Below are positions 4,334 to 10,886 of a stretch of 10,886 nt of DNA, in pieces. The stretch's first letter is position 1. Every line of letters begins with the position of its first letter. The stretch comes from Caryophanales bacterium UBA4856 (GTDB lineage Bacteria > Bacillota_I > Bacilli_A > RFN20 > CAG-288). The notes under the pieces are model-generated. The model saw only the letters and a list, made by a program, of their open reading frames with translations, was not told where the DNA came from and did not search any database. A program made the translations under genes and the position numbers. Where the stretch lies: NCBI GenBank assembly GCA_002399765.1, contig DHEG01000010.1:1-10886 (forward strand), written 5' to 3'.

Positions 4334-5020
4334 TCATATTTTCTCTATTTCGGAGAACTTGGCAGTGATCGGGGTCAAGCGGCCGAAGAACGTGATCTGT
4401 ACTGTCACTTCGCTGTTGGCCTTGTCGATGCTCACTATCGGCCCTTCGCTGTCCTCGAAGGTTCCGGAGAGGATCTTCACGTTGTCGCCGACCTGGTAGT
4501 CGGTGAACATATCCTCGTCGGCGATCTTCATTCTCTTGAGGACTGGCTCGATTTCTTCCTTGGGAACGGGGAACGGCTTGGTGCCTCCGCCGGAAGAGCC
4601 TACGAATCCAGTGACGTCGGGGGTATTGCGAACCATGTACCAAGCCTCATCCGACATTATCATCTCTATGAAGATGTAGCCGGGATAGAGGTTGATGATC
4701 TTCTTCTTGCCGGTATCCTTGCCGTTCTTGTCCAGGACTTCCTCTTCATTCTCGGCGACCACGATCCTGAAGATCTGGTTCTTGAAGTTGAGACTGTTCT
4801 TGCGGCTTTCCAAAGACTCAGCCACTTCACGTTCACGCCCGGAATAAGTGTTGACGACATACCACTGTTTATCCTGATTGACGGGTTTGGCATCCTCAGG
4901 CTGAACCAAGACAGAGGGCTTGACGTTCACGTCTTCCTTAGGCGCTTCCTCACTCTTCGGCTCATCTTTCTTATCTTCCGCAACCGGGGCGACGTTTTCT
5001 TTCTTTTCTTCCTCAGACAT
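4334..5020 (-). CDS. nusG: Transcription termination/antitermination factor NusG
   Basis: NusG binds the RNA polymerase clamp through its N-terminal domain, modulates pausing, and links polymerase to Rho or the ribosome through its KOW domain. Residues 52-170 form the NGN domain: WYVVNTYSGRE at 53-63, LYPGYIFIEM at 111-120, and WYMVRNTPDVTGFVG at 127-141. The KOW domain follows (YQVGDNVKILSGTFEDSEGPI, about 175-195) and ends FFGRLTPITAKFSEIEKI. The insert around residues 88-110, before the PGY motif, is like that of B. subtilis NusG. Unusual is a 50-residue acidic, Lys/Glu/Pro-rich N-terminal extension; B. subtilis NusG, at about 177 residues, begins near W53. The start ATG overlaps the secE stop by one base (TAATG), implying translational coupling. 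It is the last gene of the operon; rplK-rplA do not follow. Confidence 0.97.
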   Translation of the reverse strand: MSEEEKKENVAPVAEDKKDEPKSEEAPKEDVNVKPSVLVQPEDAKPVNQDKQWYVVNTYSGREREVAESLESRKNSLNFKNQIFRIVVAENEEEVLDKNGKDTGKKKIINLYPGYIFIEMIMSDEAWYMVRNTPDVTGFVGSSGGGTKPFPVPKEEIEPVLKRMKIADEDMFTDYQVGDNVKILSGTFEDSEGPIVSIDKANSEVTVQITFFGRLTPITAKFSEIEKI

Positions 5021-5301
5021 TAGAACATTCCTCCAATAAAGTTAGCAAAATAATTTAGCAACAAGGCATAACTTTCGTAATTGTATGAGCCAGAAGAAGA
5101 TGATGAAGAGGTGGAGACATTGATGTTGAAGGCCTTCATTATCTCAAGGGCGAGATAGTCAGAGAGAAGAAGGACCAATGCGCATATTATGGTGAGGGCC
5201 AAGACTATGCCGACCGCCTTCCAAAGATCCTTGGAAGAAGGCCAACGGACACGATGGGCTTCCTCGGCCACGCCAGTGAAGTATCTGCGTATCTTTCTCA
5301 T
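5020..5301 (-). CDS. secE: Preprotein translocase subunit SecE, with a C-terminal extension
   Basis: SecE clamps the SecY channel in the cytoplasmic membrane. The amphipathic N-terminal helix with the conserved segment EEAHRVRWPSSKDL (residues 13-26) and the single transmembrane helix (about 28-52) are typical of the short Gram-positive SecE. That protein is about 60 residues, but this one is 93. The extra part is a serine run (STSSSSSSGS, about 63-72) and then an aromatic, weakly hydrophobic segment (YALLLNYFANFIGGMF) to the end. The start follows AAGGAG by six bases. Nine bases separate it from rpmG upstream, and its stop overlaps the nusG start. Confidence 0.95.
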   Translation of the reverse strand: MRKIRRYFTGVAEEAHRVRWPSSKDLWKAVGIVLALTIICALVLLLSDYLALEIMKAFNINVSTSSSSSSGSYNYESYALLLNYFANFIGGMF

Positions 5302-5310
5302 GGCAGCTCC

Positions 5311-5457
5311 TTACCTAGTTTCCTTGTGCATGGTGTGCTTGTTGCACTTCGGGCAAAACTTCTTTATCTCAGCTCTCGAGGCATCGCCTTTCTTCTTCTC
5401 GACGAAGTAATTTCTGGAGAGGCAAACCTCACACACGAGAGCGACTTTCTCACGCAT
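5311..5457 (-). CDS. rpmG: Ribosomal protein bL33, zinc-binding CxxC form
   Basis: Large-subunit ribosomal protein of 48 residues. It has two Cys pairs, CEVC (residues 9-12) and CPKC (35-38), the zinc-ribbon form of L33; zinc-free paralogues in other bacteria lack these cysteines. The segment [10 protein letters not shown] (14-23) and the basic end HTMHKETR fit the family. The start follows a perfect AAGGAGG by five bases. It heads the rpmG-secE-nusG operon, as in many Bacillota. It is too short for most ORF cut-offs, but the match is clear. Confidence 0.95.
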   Translation of the reverse strand: MREKVALVCEVCLSRNYFVEKKKGDASRAEIKKFCPKCNKHTMHKETR

Positions 5458-5483
5458 CTTCGCCTCCTTTTTCAAGGCAATTT

Positions 5484-5507
5484 AAAAGGCTCTTTGGGGA
5501 GCCTTTT
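5484..5507. terminator. 9-bp hairpin between serS and rpmG
   Basis: AAAAGGCTC/GAGCCTTTT is a perfect inverted repeat with a 6-base loop. Read on the minus strand it ends in TTTTAAATT, so it can end serS transcripts. It lies just downstream of the predicted rpmG transcription start (about 5512), so it is also the first structure in the operon leader, and a terminator here would act on the operon itself. Confidence 0.55.
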
Positions 5508-5508
5508 G

Positions 5509-5577
5509 AATCAACTCAATGTTATCAGCAACGGGGGTAATTGTAAATACATCAACCTATATAAGTAAGAGTTGATT
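5509..5577. repeat. 9-base inverted repeat bracketing the rpmG promoter
   Basis: AATCAACTC at 5509-5517 and its exact reverse complement GAGTTGATT at 5569-5577 enclose 51 bases holding the rpmG promoter. The distal arm overlaps the serS stop codon. It could form a stem in serS read-through RNA, or be chance. Confidence 0.4.
5519..5547 (-). promoter_or_regulatory. Promoter of the rpmG-secE-nusG operon
   Basis: On the minus strand TTTACA (5542-5547) and TAACAT (5519-5524) are separated by 17 bases, with TGA just before the -10 making it extended. Predicted start is near 5512, with a leader of about 55 bases containing the 5484-5507 hairpin. Confidence 0.6.
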
Positions 5578-6862
5578 ACTTGATGACGGTCATGCCGCCC
5601 ATATAGGGAACAAGCACATCGGGGACGGTTATGGAGCCATCGGCATTCTGGTAGTTCTCGATTATGGCAGCGACGGTGCGGCCGACAGCCAAGCCAGAGC
5701 CGTTCAGAGTGTTGACCAATTCGGGTTTGCTGTCCTTGGTTCTCTTGAACCTGATCTGCATGCGGCGAGCCTGGAAGTCGGTGTCATTGGAGCAAGAGGA
5801 GATCTCCTTGTAGTTGTTATAAGAAGGAAGCCACACCTCAAGGTCATAGCACTTGGCAGCGCTGAAGCCGACATCGCCGGTGGACAGAGTCACGACGTGA
5901 TAAGGAAGCTTAAGAAGCTGGAGGATGCTTTCGGCCTCATGGGTTATGTGCTCCAGTTCCTTGAAGGAGTCCTCAGGCTTGGTGAAGGTCACGAGTTCGA
6001 CCTTCTGGAATTGATGCTGCCTGATTATGCCGCGGGTATCCCTGCCGGCAGCACCGGCTTCGGCCCTGAAGCAGGAAGAGTAGGCCACGAACCTTATGGG
6101 TAGGTCGGCACCATCCAATATTTCGCCCCTGAAGTAGTTGGTGACGGGAACCTCGGCGGTAGGGATCAACCAGAAGTCACCTTCGGTCTGGTTATCGACG
6201 TGATAAGCCTGATCGGCAAACTTAGGCAACTGACCCGTGCCGGTCATGGTCTCGGTATTGACCATGTAAGGTGGAAGGATCTCCGTGTAGCCATTCTTTA
6301 TATGGGTATCAAGCATGAAGTTGGCAACGGCTCTTTCCAAATGAGCAAAGGGGCCTTTGTAGAAGGTAAACCTTGAACCGGCAACCTTTGCGGCACGTTC
6401 GAAATCGAAGTAGCCGAGTTTGAGTCCCAAGTCCCAATGAGACAAGGGCGTGAAGTCGAACTTACGGGGAGTGCCGATAGTTCTCTCGACCCTGTTATAG
6501 GTATCATCCTTGCCCAAAGGCAGAGAGGAATCGGGAAGGTTAGGGGTCTTCAAGAGGATCTTGTGTATTTCTTCGTCGATCTCGGCAATCCTCTTGTCGC
6601 CTTTCTCGATATCGTCCTTGAATGAGGAGACTTTGGCTTTCAAGGCGTCAGCGTCAGCCTTTTTGCCAGTCCGCATCAAATCCCCGATTTGCTTGGATAG
6701 GACGTTTCGCTGATTCTTGAGATCATCGTCCTTCTTTATCAAGTCGATTCTTTCTTCTGACAGCTTGGGCAGGTCCCTCAGGTAACTGTAATCGCCATTA
6801 CGGGTATCCAGTCTCTTGATCACATCTTCCAGGTGGTCTATTACGTACTTGATGTCAAGCAT
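5576..6862 (-). CDS. serS: Seryl-tRNA synthetase
   Basis: Charges tRNA-Ser (and tRNA-Sec where present) with serine in the cytosol. At 428 residues it is standard length. The N-terminal domain (about 1-105) is highly charged and helical, the long antiparallel coiled coil that grips the tRNA long variable arm. The class II catalytic core follows: the serine-binding TAEVP loop (235-239), motif 2 from FRAEAG through [13 protein letters not shown] (265-286), and motif 3 [15 protein letters not shown] (388-402). AAGGAG lies eight bases before the ATG. A promoter sits directly upstream, and no T-box leader is present. It ends just before the rpmG promoter region. In B. subtilis serS is close to gyrA near the replication origin, as here. 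Confidence 0.98.
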   Translation of the reverse strand: MLDIKYVIDHLEDVIKRLDTRNGDYSYLRDLPKLSEERIDLIKKDDDLKNQRNVLSKQIGDLMRTGKKADADALKAKVSSFKDDIEKGDKRIAEIDEEIHKILLKTPNLPDSSLPLGKDDTYNRVERTIGTPRKFDFTPLSHWDLGLKLGYFDFERAAKVAGSRFTFYKGPFAHLERAVANFMLDTHIKNGYTEILPPYMVNTETMTGTGQLPKFADQAYHVDNQTEGDFWLIPTAEVPVTNYFRGEILDGADLPIRFVAYSSCFRAEAGAAGRDTRGIIRQHQFQKVELVTFTKPEDSFKELEHITHEAESILQLLKLPYHVVTLSTGDVGFSAAKCYDLEVWLPSYNNYKEISSCSNDTDFQARRMQIRFKRTKDSKPELVNTLNGSGLAVGRTVAAIIENYQNADGSITVPDVLVPYMGGMTVIK

Positions 6863-6889
6863 TTTGACAGCTCCTTGATTTGCCTAATA

Positions 6890-6918
6890 AGTATAAACCA
6901 ATGGATAAATATTGCCTA
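6890..6918 (-). promoter_or_regulatory. Promoter of serS
   Basis: On the minus strand TAGGCA (6913-6918) and TATACT (6890-6895) are spaced by 17 bases. The start would be near 6883, leaving a leader of about 20 bases that contains the ribosome site and no room for a T-box. Confidence 0.5.
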
Positions 6919-6929
6919 AAAGGCCCTGA

Positions 6930-7793
6930 TCAATCCTTTTCAAATAGTTTTATCAAGGCTTGCATCCCTAAGTCGCCCATTCCTTCGTCAATTAGTCCTT
7001 GATACAGGGAATCCGACAAATTCAAGGCTTGGAGATTCAAGCCCATTAGTTTTGCCTCGCTTTTGGCGATGCTCAAGTCCTTTACCAATAGTTTTATGTA
7101 GAAGCCAGGTCCAAAGTCCTTTTTGAAGATCCGCGGCGCATAGGCCTCGAGTTGCCAACTGTCGGCACCACCGGAGCTAAGGATCTTGAAGACCTTTTCC
7201 CTATCGAGCCCGGCCTTGTCGGCAAAGGCGAAGGCTTCGACAACTCCCATGGCAGTGGCGGCCAGGGCTATTTGATTGGCCATCTTGCACTGCTGGCCGG
7301 CCCCGGCCCCTCCTTGATAGACTATCGTACTTCCCATTGCCTTAAGGATTGGGAGGACTTCTTCGTAGACCTTTTCGTCTCCGCCGACCATTATGCAAAG
7401 CGTGCCTTTTTGCGCACCTACATCACCGCCTGAGACCGGAGCATCCAAGGCAGCTATCCCCGATTTCTTGCCTTGTTCGTATATCTTCTTGTCCAGCTCG
7501 GGATCGGAAGTCGCCATGTCTATTGCTATGGAACCTCTTTGGGCGTTTTCGAGAATGCCTTCGGGTCCGAAATAGATCTGCTCGACATCCTTGGGAAAAC
7601 TGACTATCGATATTATTACGTCCGAGGAATTGGCAACATCCTTGACTGAATCCTTCCAGATTGCGCCATTGTCCAAAAGAGTTTGGGCCTTGCTCTTTGT
7701 CCTGTTGAATACGTTGAGACTGTATCCTTTTTTGATCAGGTTAAGAGCCATTGCCCCGCCCATGACGCCTGTACCGATAAATCCTATTTTCAT
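6930..7793 (-). CDS. Beta-hydroxyacid dehydrogenase (3-hydroxyisobutyrate dehydrogenase / glyoxylate reductase family)
   Basis: NAD(P)-dependent oxidoreductase interconverting a short beta-hydroxyacid and its semialdehyde or keto form. The 287 residues begin with the Rossmann motif GFIGTGVMGGAMA (4-16). NRT at 30-32 after the second strand favours NADPH over NADH, as in glyoxylate/succinic-semialdehyde reductases of the family; this is inference. The substrate loop DAPVSGGDVGAQKGTL (117-132) and the catalytic lysine region GAGQQCKMANQ (164-174, K170 and N173) are intact, and KDL at 238-240 lies in the expected C-terminal helix. The start follows AGGAG by eight bases. It lies 15 bases after the glycosyltransferase gene, so the two are co-transcribed, although I see no metabolic link. 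The true substrate cannot be decided from sequence. Confidence 0.9.
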   Translation of the reverse strand: MKIGFIGTGVMGGAMALNLIKKGYSLNVFNRTKSKAQTLLDNGAIWKDSVKDVANSSDVIISIVSFPKDVEQIYFGPEGILENAQRGSIAIDMATSDPELDKKIYEQGKKSGIAALDAPVSGGDVGAQKGTLCIMVGGDEKVYEEVLPILKAMGSTIVYQGGAGAGQQCKMANQIALAATAMGVVEAFAFADKAGLDREKVFKILSSGGADSWQLEAYAPRIFKKDFGPGFYIKLLVKDLSIAKSEAKLMGLNLQALNLSDSLYQGLIDEGMGDLGMQALIKLFEKD

Positions 7794-7808
7794 TAGATTG
7801 ACTCCTGT

Positions 7809-8786
7809 CTAGTCAATCATATTCTCTATTTCCTTCCATCCGAAGTCCTTTGCTTTGCCCCAAAGTGCCTTCTCGTATGCGGAATCGGGTTCCTTGTATT
7901 TTCCCGTTTCCACGTCTTTGAGCTCCTCATACAGGTTTATGACTCCTGGTTTGTATTCCCTGTATGCCTTGCCTGGTACCAGAAGGCCTTCCAAAAGTGG
8001 CAGATGAACGCTTATGATCGGCTTCTTGGAATATGCTGCGTCTATCAACAGGGATGGATCACCTAGCCAGGGATCCATTATCACTATGGCCTTGGCGTTT
8101 AGGATCGCCGAGCGATAGAACTCCGGCCTTATTTCCTCGGAATAGACTAAGTTGTTTATCTTGGCCTTGTTTGAATAATGGATAGGCGTTTTTTCGCTCT
8201 TTGGCTTTAGGGCAAAGAAAAGGAACTGGGAGTTGGGGACAATCCGGGCCAAACCCTCTACTTCCTTCATGCAGTCATGATCCTGGTACAAACCGAAAAG
8301 GACATAGAGGGGCTTGGCAGAGTCGAAGCCGAAGTGACGCAGTACCACTGGTCTTTCCAAGGCCGGAGTCTTTCCCTTTATGTCCAAGGGCCTGATCAAG
8401 GGGAATATCGCGATTGGTGCAATCACCCCCTCCTTTTCCAGATATTCTTTCTCGGCGTGGGTTTGGGACAGGACAAGGTCTGCCTTGTCGTAATTCTTTA
8501 GGCTCCTCAGTTCGGGCTCTTCCTCTCTGGAGACGAAAGTATCGCCCTTGGAATCCAAAAGAGCGAAGGCGATTACCTTTTGGCCTTTGATATCGCCTTT
8601 GATTTTCCTGAGCCTATGAGGCGAAGTGGTTATTACGTATTGGCAGGAATCCAGATCGTCTTTATCCATGGTTATGTTAAGATCCGATTCCTCGAGAAGT
8701 CTTTTCAAGGCTTCCTCGCCGGGTCTATAGACCAATCCGTCAGGATTCTTCTGGAAGAGAAGCAACGCCCTTGTTTTGTTGGCCAT
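7809..8786 (-). CDS. Glycosyltransferase-like protein (GT-B fold, family-4-like)
   Basis: Probable cytosolic or membrane-surface glycosyltransferase of 325 residues. The order of elements fits GT-B enzymes: an N-terminal Rossmann-like half; KADLVLSQTHAEKEYLEKEG, matching the usual 'secondary-site' strand and helix; an inter-domain linker; a second half opening with YVLFGLYQDHD, where family 4 has a glycine-rich donor loop; and GDPSLLIDAAYSKKPIIS, resembling the ExxGLxxxEAMAxGxPVI donor motif. The two glutamates of that motif are not obvious, so the enzyme may be divergent or inactive. I chose ATG 8786: an upstream in-frame TTG (8831) adds 15 residues but lies above the predicted promoter. It is the first gene of a two-gene unit with the dehydrogenase. 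Donor and acceptor are unknown. Confidence 0.7.
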   Translation of the reverse strand: MANKTRALLLFQKNPDGLVYRPGEEALKRLLEESDLNITMDKDDLDSCQYVITTSPHRLRKIKGDIKGQKVIAFALLDSKGDTFVSREEEPELRSLKNYDKADLVLSQTHAEKEYLEKEGVIAPIAIFPLIRPLDIKGKTPALERPVVLRHFGFDSAKPLYVLFGLYQDHDCMKEVEGLARIVPNSQFLFFALKPKSEKTPIHYSNKAKINNLVYSEEIRPEFYRSAILNAKAIVIMDPWLGDPSLLIDAAYSKKPIISVHLPLLEGLLVPGKAYREYKPGVINLYEELKDVETGKYKEPDSAYEKALWGKAKDFGWKEIENMID

Positions 8787-8807
8787 CTTTTTTCTCGCTT
8801 TTCCTAG

Positions 8808-8813
8808 ATTGTA
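8808..8813 (-). promoter_or_regulatory. -10 element (TACAAT) of the glycosyltransferase-dehydrogenase unit
   Basis: TACAAT on the minus strand would start RNA near 8801, 15 bases before ATG 8786. The -35 is weak: CTTTTT at 17 bases, or TTGCTT at 19. It supports the downstream start codon. Confidence 0.4.
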
Positions 8814-8847
8814 GGATAAAAGAAAGAGCAAAAAGCAAATTGTAAGT

Positions 8848-8877
8848 AAAAGGAGGCGGTAAGGACCGCCTCCTTTT
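8848..8877. terminator. Strong terminator after gyrA
   Basis: A perfect 12-bp stem AAAAGGAGGCGG/CCGCCTCCTTTT with a 6-base loop is flanked by A's and T's on both sides, so it can work in either direction. On the minus strand it begins 21 bases past the gyrA stop codon. Confidence 0.93.
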
Positions 8878-8898
8878 TTGGTGTCGATTGGCTATCTT

Positions 8899-10886
8899 CT
8901 ATTGATCGTCGTCGCCATCGTCACCGTCTTTATCGTCTTTGCCCTCGTCCTCGTCTTCTTCTTCTTTCACTTCTTTCTCCAACTCCTTTTCGTTGTCTTC
9001 CTGCTCTTTTTCCTCGGACTTGTCTTGGTTGCTTTGGGCCTTGGCGGATTCCGCAGCAGTCTCCTGGTCCAGCTTGGTGTCGGAAGGCTCGATGGAGACG
9101 GAAGCGATCTTCTCGTTGTCCCTGGGCCTTACCAAGATCACCCCTACGGAATTGCGAGATTGCTCCTTGACCTGCGAAAGGGTGGTCTTCATGATGGTGC
9201 CCTGATCGGTAACGATAAGGACATTCTCATCGCCTTGCACAGCATCCATGAATATCAGGTTGCCCGTCTTGTCGGAAGCCTTCAAAGTCAGAACACCTTT
9301 AGAGCCACGGGCGGTCTGACGGTAATCGGCAAGGGGAGACATCTTGGCAAAGCCATTCTCGGAAAGGGTGAAGATTAGGCTTCCCTCCAAGGAAGTGGCA
9401 AAGCCGACTACCGAAGAACCATCGAGGTTCATGCCCCTTACCCCGGCTGCGGTCCGACCCATGGGCCGGACTTCCGACTCATCGAAGAGGCAAAGTTTTC
9501 CGGCCTTGGAGGCGATGGCAATCTTGGCCTTCCCATCGGTAGGCTTCACGGCGAACAACTCGTCTCCTTCCTTGAGACCCAAGGCAATCTTTCCGGCCTT
9601 GTTTATCGAGGCGAACTCGCTGGAAGCGGTTTTCTTTACCACGCCTTGCTTGGTGACGAAGAACAGATATGAGTCGTCCTTGTACTCGTCCATCGAAAGG
9701 ATGGCCAAGACCTTCTCACCGGTGGCCAGCTGCAGGAAGTTGATGATGGGAAGGCCCTTGGATGTGCGAGAGCCCTCGGGTATTTGATAGCCCCGGACCT
9801 TGTATACCTTTCCGATGTTGGTGAAGAAGAGGACATCGGTCTTGGTACGGGATACGGTGAGGATGTCGACCTCATCGTCTTCCTTGGTGGTCATGCCGGT
9901 GATTCCGACTCCGCCACGGTTCTGAAGCTTGAATTCCTCAGAAGACATCCTCTTTACATAGCCGCCTTTGGTGAGGCATATGAGAACCTCACTGTCATCG
10001 ATGAGATCCTCGTCATCCTCATCGGCGTTGGAATCGGTGATTTCGGTGCGGCGTTCATCGCCGAATTTGGCCTGTATTTCCTTCATCTCGCCGATCAGGG
10101 TCTGATCGAGGAAGGCCGGATCGGCCAAGATGTGGTTGTAGACTTCGATGTCCTTGGTCAGCTGATCGTTTTCGGCAGTCAGCTTGTCGCGCTCCAAGCC
10201 GGTAAGTCTCCGCAGGGTCATGTCGAGAATGGCCTTGATCTGGTCGGCATCGAACTTGAACCTTTCGGCCAACTTGGCTCCGGCCTCATCCTGGGTCTTG
10301 GAAGACCGGATGATGCTTACCACTTCGTCGATATTGTCGACAGCCTTGATGAGACCATCCAGGATGTGCTTGCGGTCTTTGGCTTTCTGGAGGTCATAAC
10401 TGGTGCGACGCCTGATGACCTGACGCTGGAAGTTTATGTAGAGTTGAAGGGCCTGCTTCATGTTGAGGATGCGTGGGGAGCCATTGTCCAAGGCCAGCAT
10501 GTTTACGGCGAAGGAAGACTGCAGGGCCGTGAACTTGAACAAGTGGTTCAGGACGATTTCGGGATTGGCCCCCTTCTTCAACTCGATGTGGAAGTCGGTG
10601 CCGTGCTTCTCGTCGGAGTAATCGGCGATGTTTTGGATTCCCTCCAAGGTCTTGTTGTCGATCAATTCTATTATCTTCTTGGCCAAATCCTTCTTGTTGA
10701 CCATGTAGGGCACTTGGGTGAAGACGATGGACTGACGCCCGCCTTCCTCATCCTTTATCTCATAGCGACCACGCACCCTGACGGAGCCGAGACCGGTCTC
10801 GAAGTACTTCCTGATTCCGGCCCGGCCACAGATGATGCCGCCGCCGGGGAAGTCTGGTCCCTTGATGTAGTTCATCAATTCCAAGG
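8899..10886 (-). CDS. gyrA: DNA gyrase subunit A, 3' part (5' end outside the window)
   Basis: Gyrase A subunit, which cuts and rejoins DNA and wraps it to introduce negative supercoils. About 661 residues are visible, from ELMNYIKGPDFPGGG onward (near residue 216 of a full protein). The catalytic tyrosine and the quinolone-resistance region are therefore beyond the right edge. What is seen: the end of the breakage-reunion core and its long coiled coil (LERDKLTAENDQL), then a six-bladed C-terminal domain whose strands repeat with a Gly-x-hydrophobic-Lys pattern (KGGYVKRM, NIGKVYKVRGY, KQGVVKKT, KAGKLCLF, ENGFAKMS, DQGTIMKT). GKVYKVRGYQIPEGSRTSKG favours GyrA over ParC. The GyrA box (9904-9924) reads QNRGGVG rather than QRRGGKG. 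The last 45 or so residues are almost all Asp, Glu and Lys. A terminator follows. Confidence 0.97.
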   Translation of the reverse strand, partial: LELMNYIKGPDFPGGGIICGRAGIRKYFETGLGSVRVRGRYEIKDEEGGRQSIVFTQVPYMVNKKDLAKKIIELIDNKTLEGIQNIADYSDEKHGTDFHIELKKGANPEIVLNHLFKFTALQSSFAVNMLALDNGSPRILNMKQALQLYINFQRQVIRRRTSYDLQKAKDRKHILDGLIKAVDNIDEVVSIIRSSKTQDEAGAKLAERFKFDADQIKAILDMTLRRLTGLERDKLTAENDQLTKDIEVYNHILADPAFLDQTLIGEMKEIQAKFGDERRTEITDSNADEDDEDLIDDSEVLICLTKGGYVKRMSSEEFKLQNRGGVGITGMTTKEDDEVDILTVSRTKTDVLFFTNIGKVYKVRGYQIPEGSRTSKGLPIINFLQLATGEKVLAILSMDEYKDDSYLFFVTKQGVVKKTASSEFASINKAGKIALGLKEGDELFAVKPTDGKAKIAIASKAGKLCLFDESEVRPMGRTAAGVRGMNLDGSSVVGFATSLEGSLIFTLSENGFAKMSPLADYRQTARGSKGVLTLKASDKTGNLIFMDAVQGDENVLIVTDQGTIMKTTLSQVKEQSRNSVGVILVRPRDNEKIASVSIEPSDTKLDQETAAESAKAQSNQDKSEEKEQEDNEKELEKEVKEEEDEDEGKDDKDGDDGDDDQ

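Noticed and set aside
4277..5023. Long plus-strand frame of 248 codons opposite nusG
   Set aside because: It lies wholly antisense to a clear NusG and its terminator, has no family features, and results from codon bias.
6863..6929. T-box leader expected before serS in Bacillota
   Set aside because: Only 67 bases, with no T-box sequence or specifier stem; the region holds a plain promoter.
8787..8831. Upstream TTG start for the glycosyltransferase
   Set aside because: It would lie above the predicted transcription start, and the added 15 residues show no family match; ATG 8786 is better.
8878..9378. Plus-strand frame with a very hydrophobic start resembling membrane helices
   Set aside because: It is the mirror of the Asp/Glu-rich gyrA tail (GAC/GAA read as Val/Leu/Phe), not a real membrane protein.
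8899..10886. Topoisomerase IV subunit ParC instead of GyrA
   Set aside because: A recognisable GyrA box and the GKVYKVRGYQIPEGSRTSKG blade are gyrase features.
1..10886. CRISPR array, insertion sequence, prophage or defence system
   Set aside because: No spaced repeats, transposase, integrase or effector genes were found; only the short repeat by tRNA-Gly hints at past integration.

Overview
The window looks like core chromosome of a Bacillota-type (Firmicutes) bacterium of moderate GC. This rests on the rpmG-secE-nusG order, a CxxC-type ribosomal protein L33, a uppP-type phosphatase, near-consensus AAGGAGG ribosome sites on several genes, sigma-A-like promoters, and gyrA, serS and a deoxynucleoside kinase within 11 kb. 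That grouping recalls the origin-proximal segment of Bacillus subtilis (gyrB-gyrA, serS-dck-dgk). TGA ends uppP and the dehydrogenase gene, so the standard code applies and this is not a code-4 mollicute. Finer placement (for example an uncultured gut Bacilli or Erysipelotrichales-like lineage) is only a guess.

Layout from the left. Positions 1-240 are AT-rich (about 32% GC by hand count). They hold a partial lipoprotein-like reading frame running off the left edge, and a pair of back-to-back promoters sharing a dyad. At 208-222 lies a near-copy of the 3' end of the neighbouring tRNA. Next come tRNA-Gly(GCC) with its own promoter and terminator and a deoxynucleoside kinase, all on the minus strand. 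uppP follows as the only plus-strand protein gene, and its promoter sits so close that the mRNA may be leaderless. It converges on a GtrA-family membrane protein that may be an internal duplication. After that come an unrecognised 275-residue protein, tRNA-Ala(CGC) with an atypical T-loop, and the rpmG-secE-nusG operon. serS comes next, then a two-gene unit (a GT-B-like glycosyltransferase followed by a beta-hydroxyacid dehydrogenase). The 3' two-thirds or more of gyrA runs off the right edge.

Functionally, gyrA, serS, rpmG, secE, nusG and the tRNAs serve DNA topology, translation, protein export and transcription elongation. uppP, the GtrA protein and the glycosyltransferase all plausibly act on undecaprenyl-linked or lipid-linked envelope glycans, although they do not form one operon. 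The kinase serves deoxynucleotide salvage.

I found no CRISPR array, insertion sequence, intact prophage or defence system. The most unusual signals are at the left edge (tRNA 3'-end repeat, AT-rich DNA, lost start codon), the possible GtrA duplication, the tight terminator-promoter packing, the U55C tRNA-Ala, and altered GyrA-box residues.
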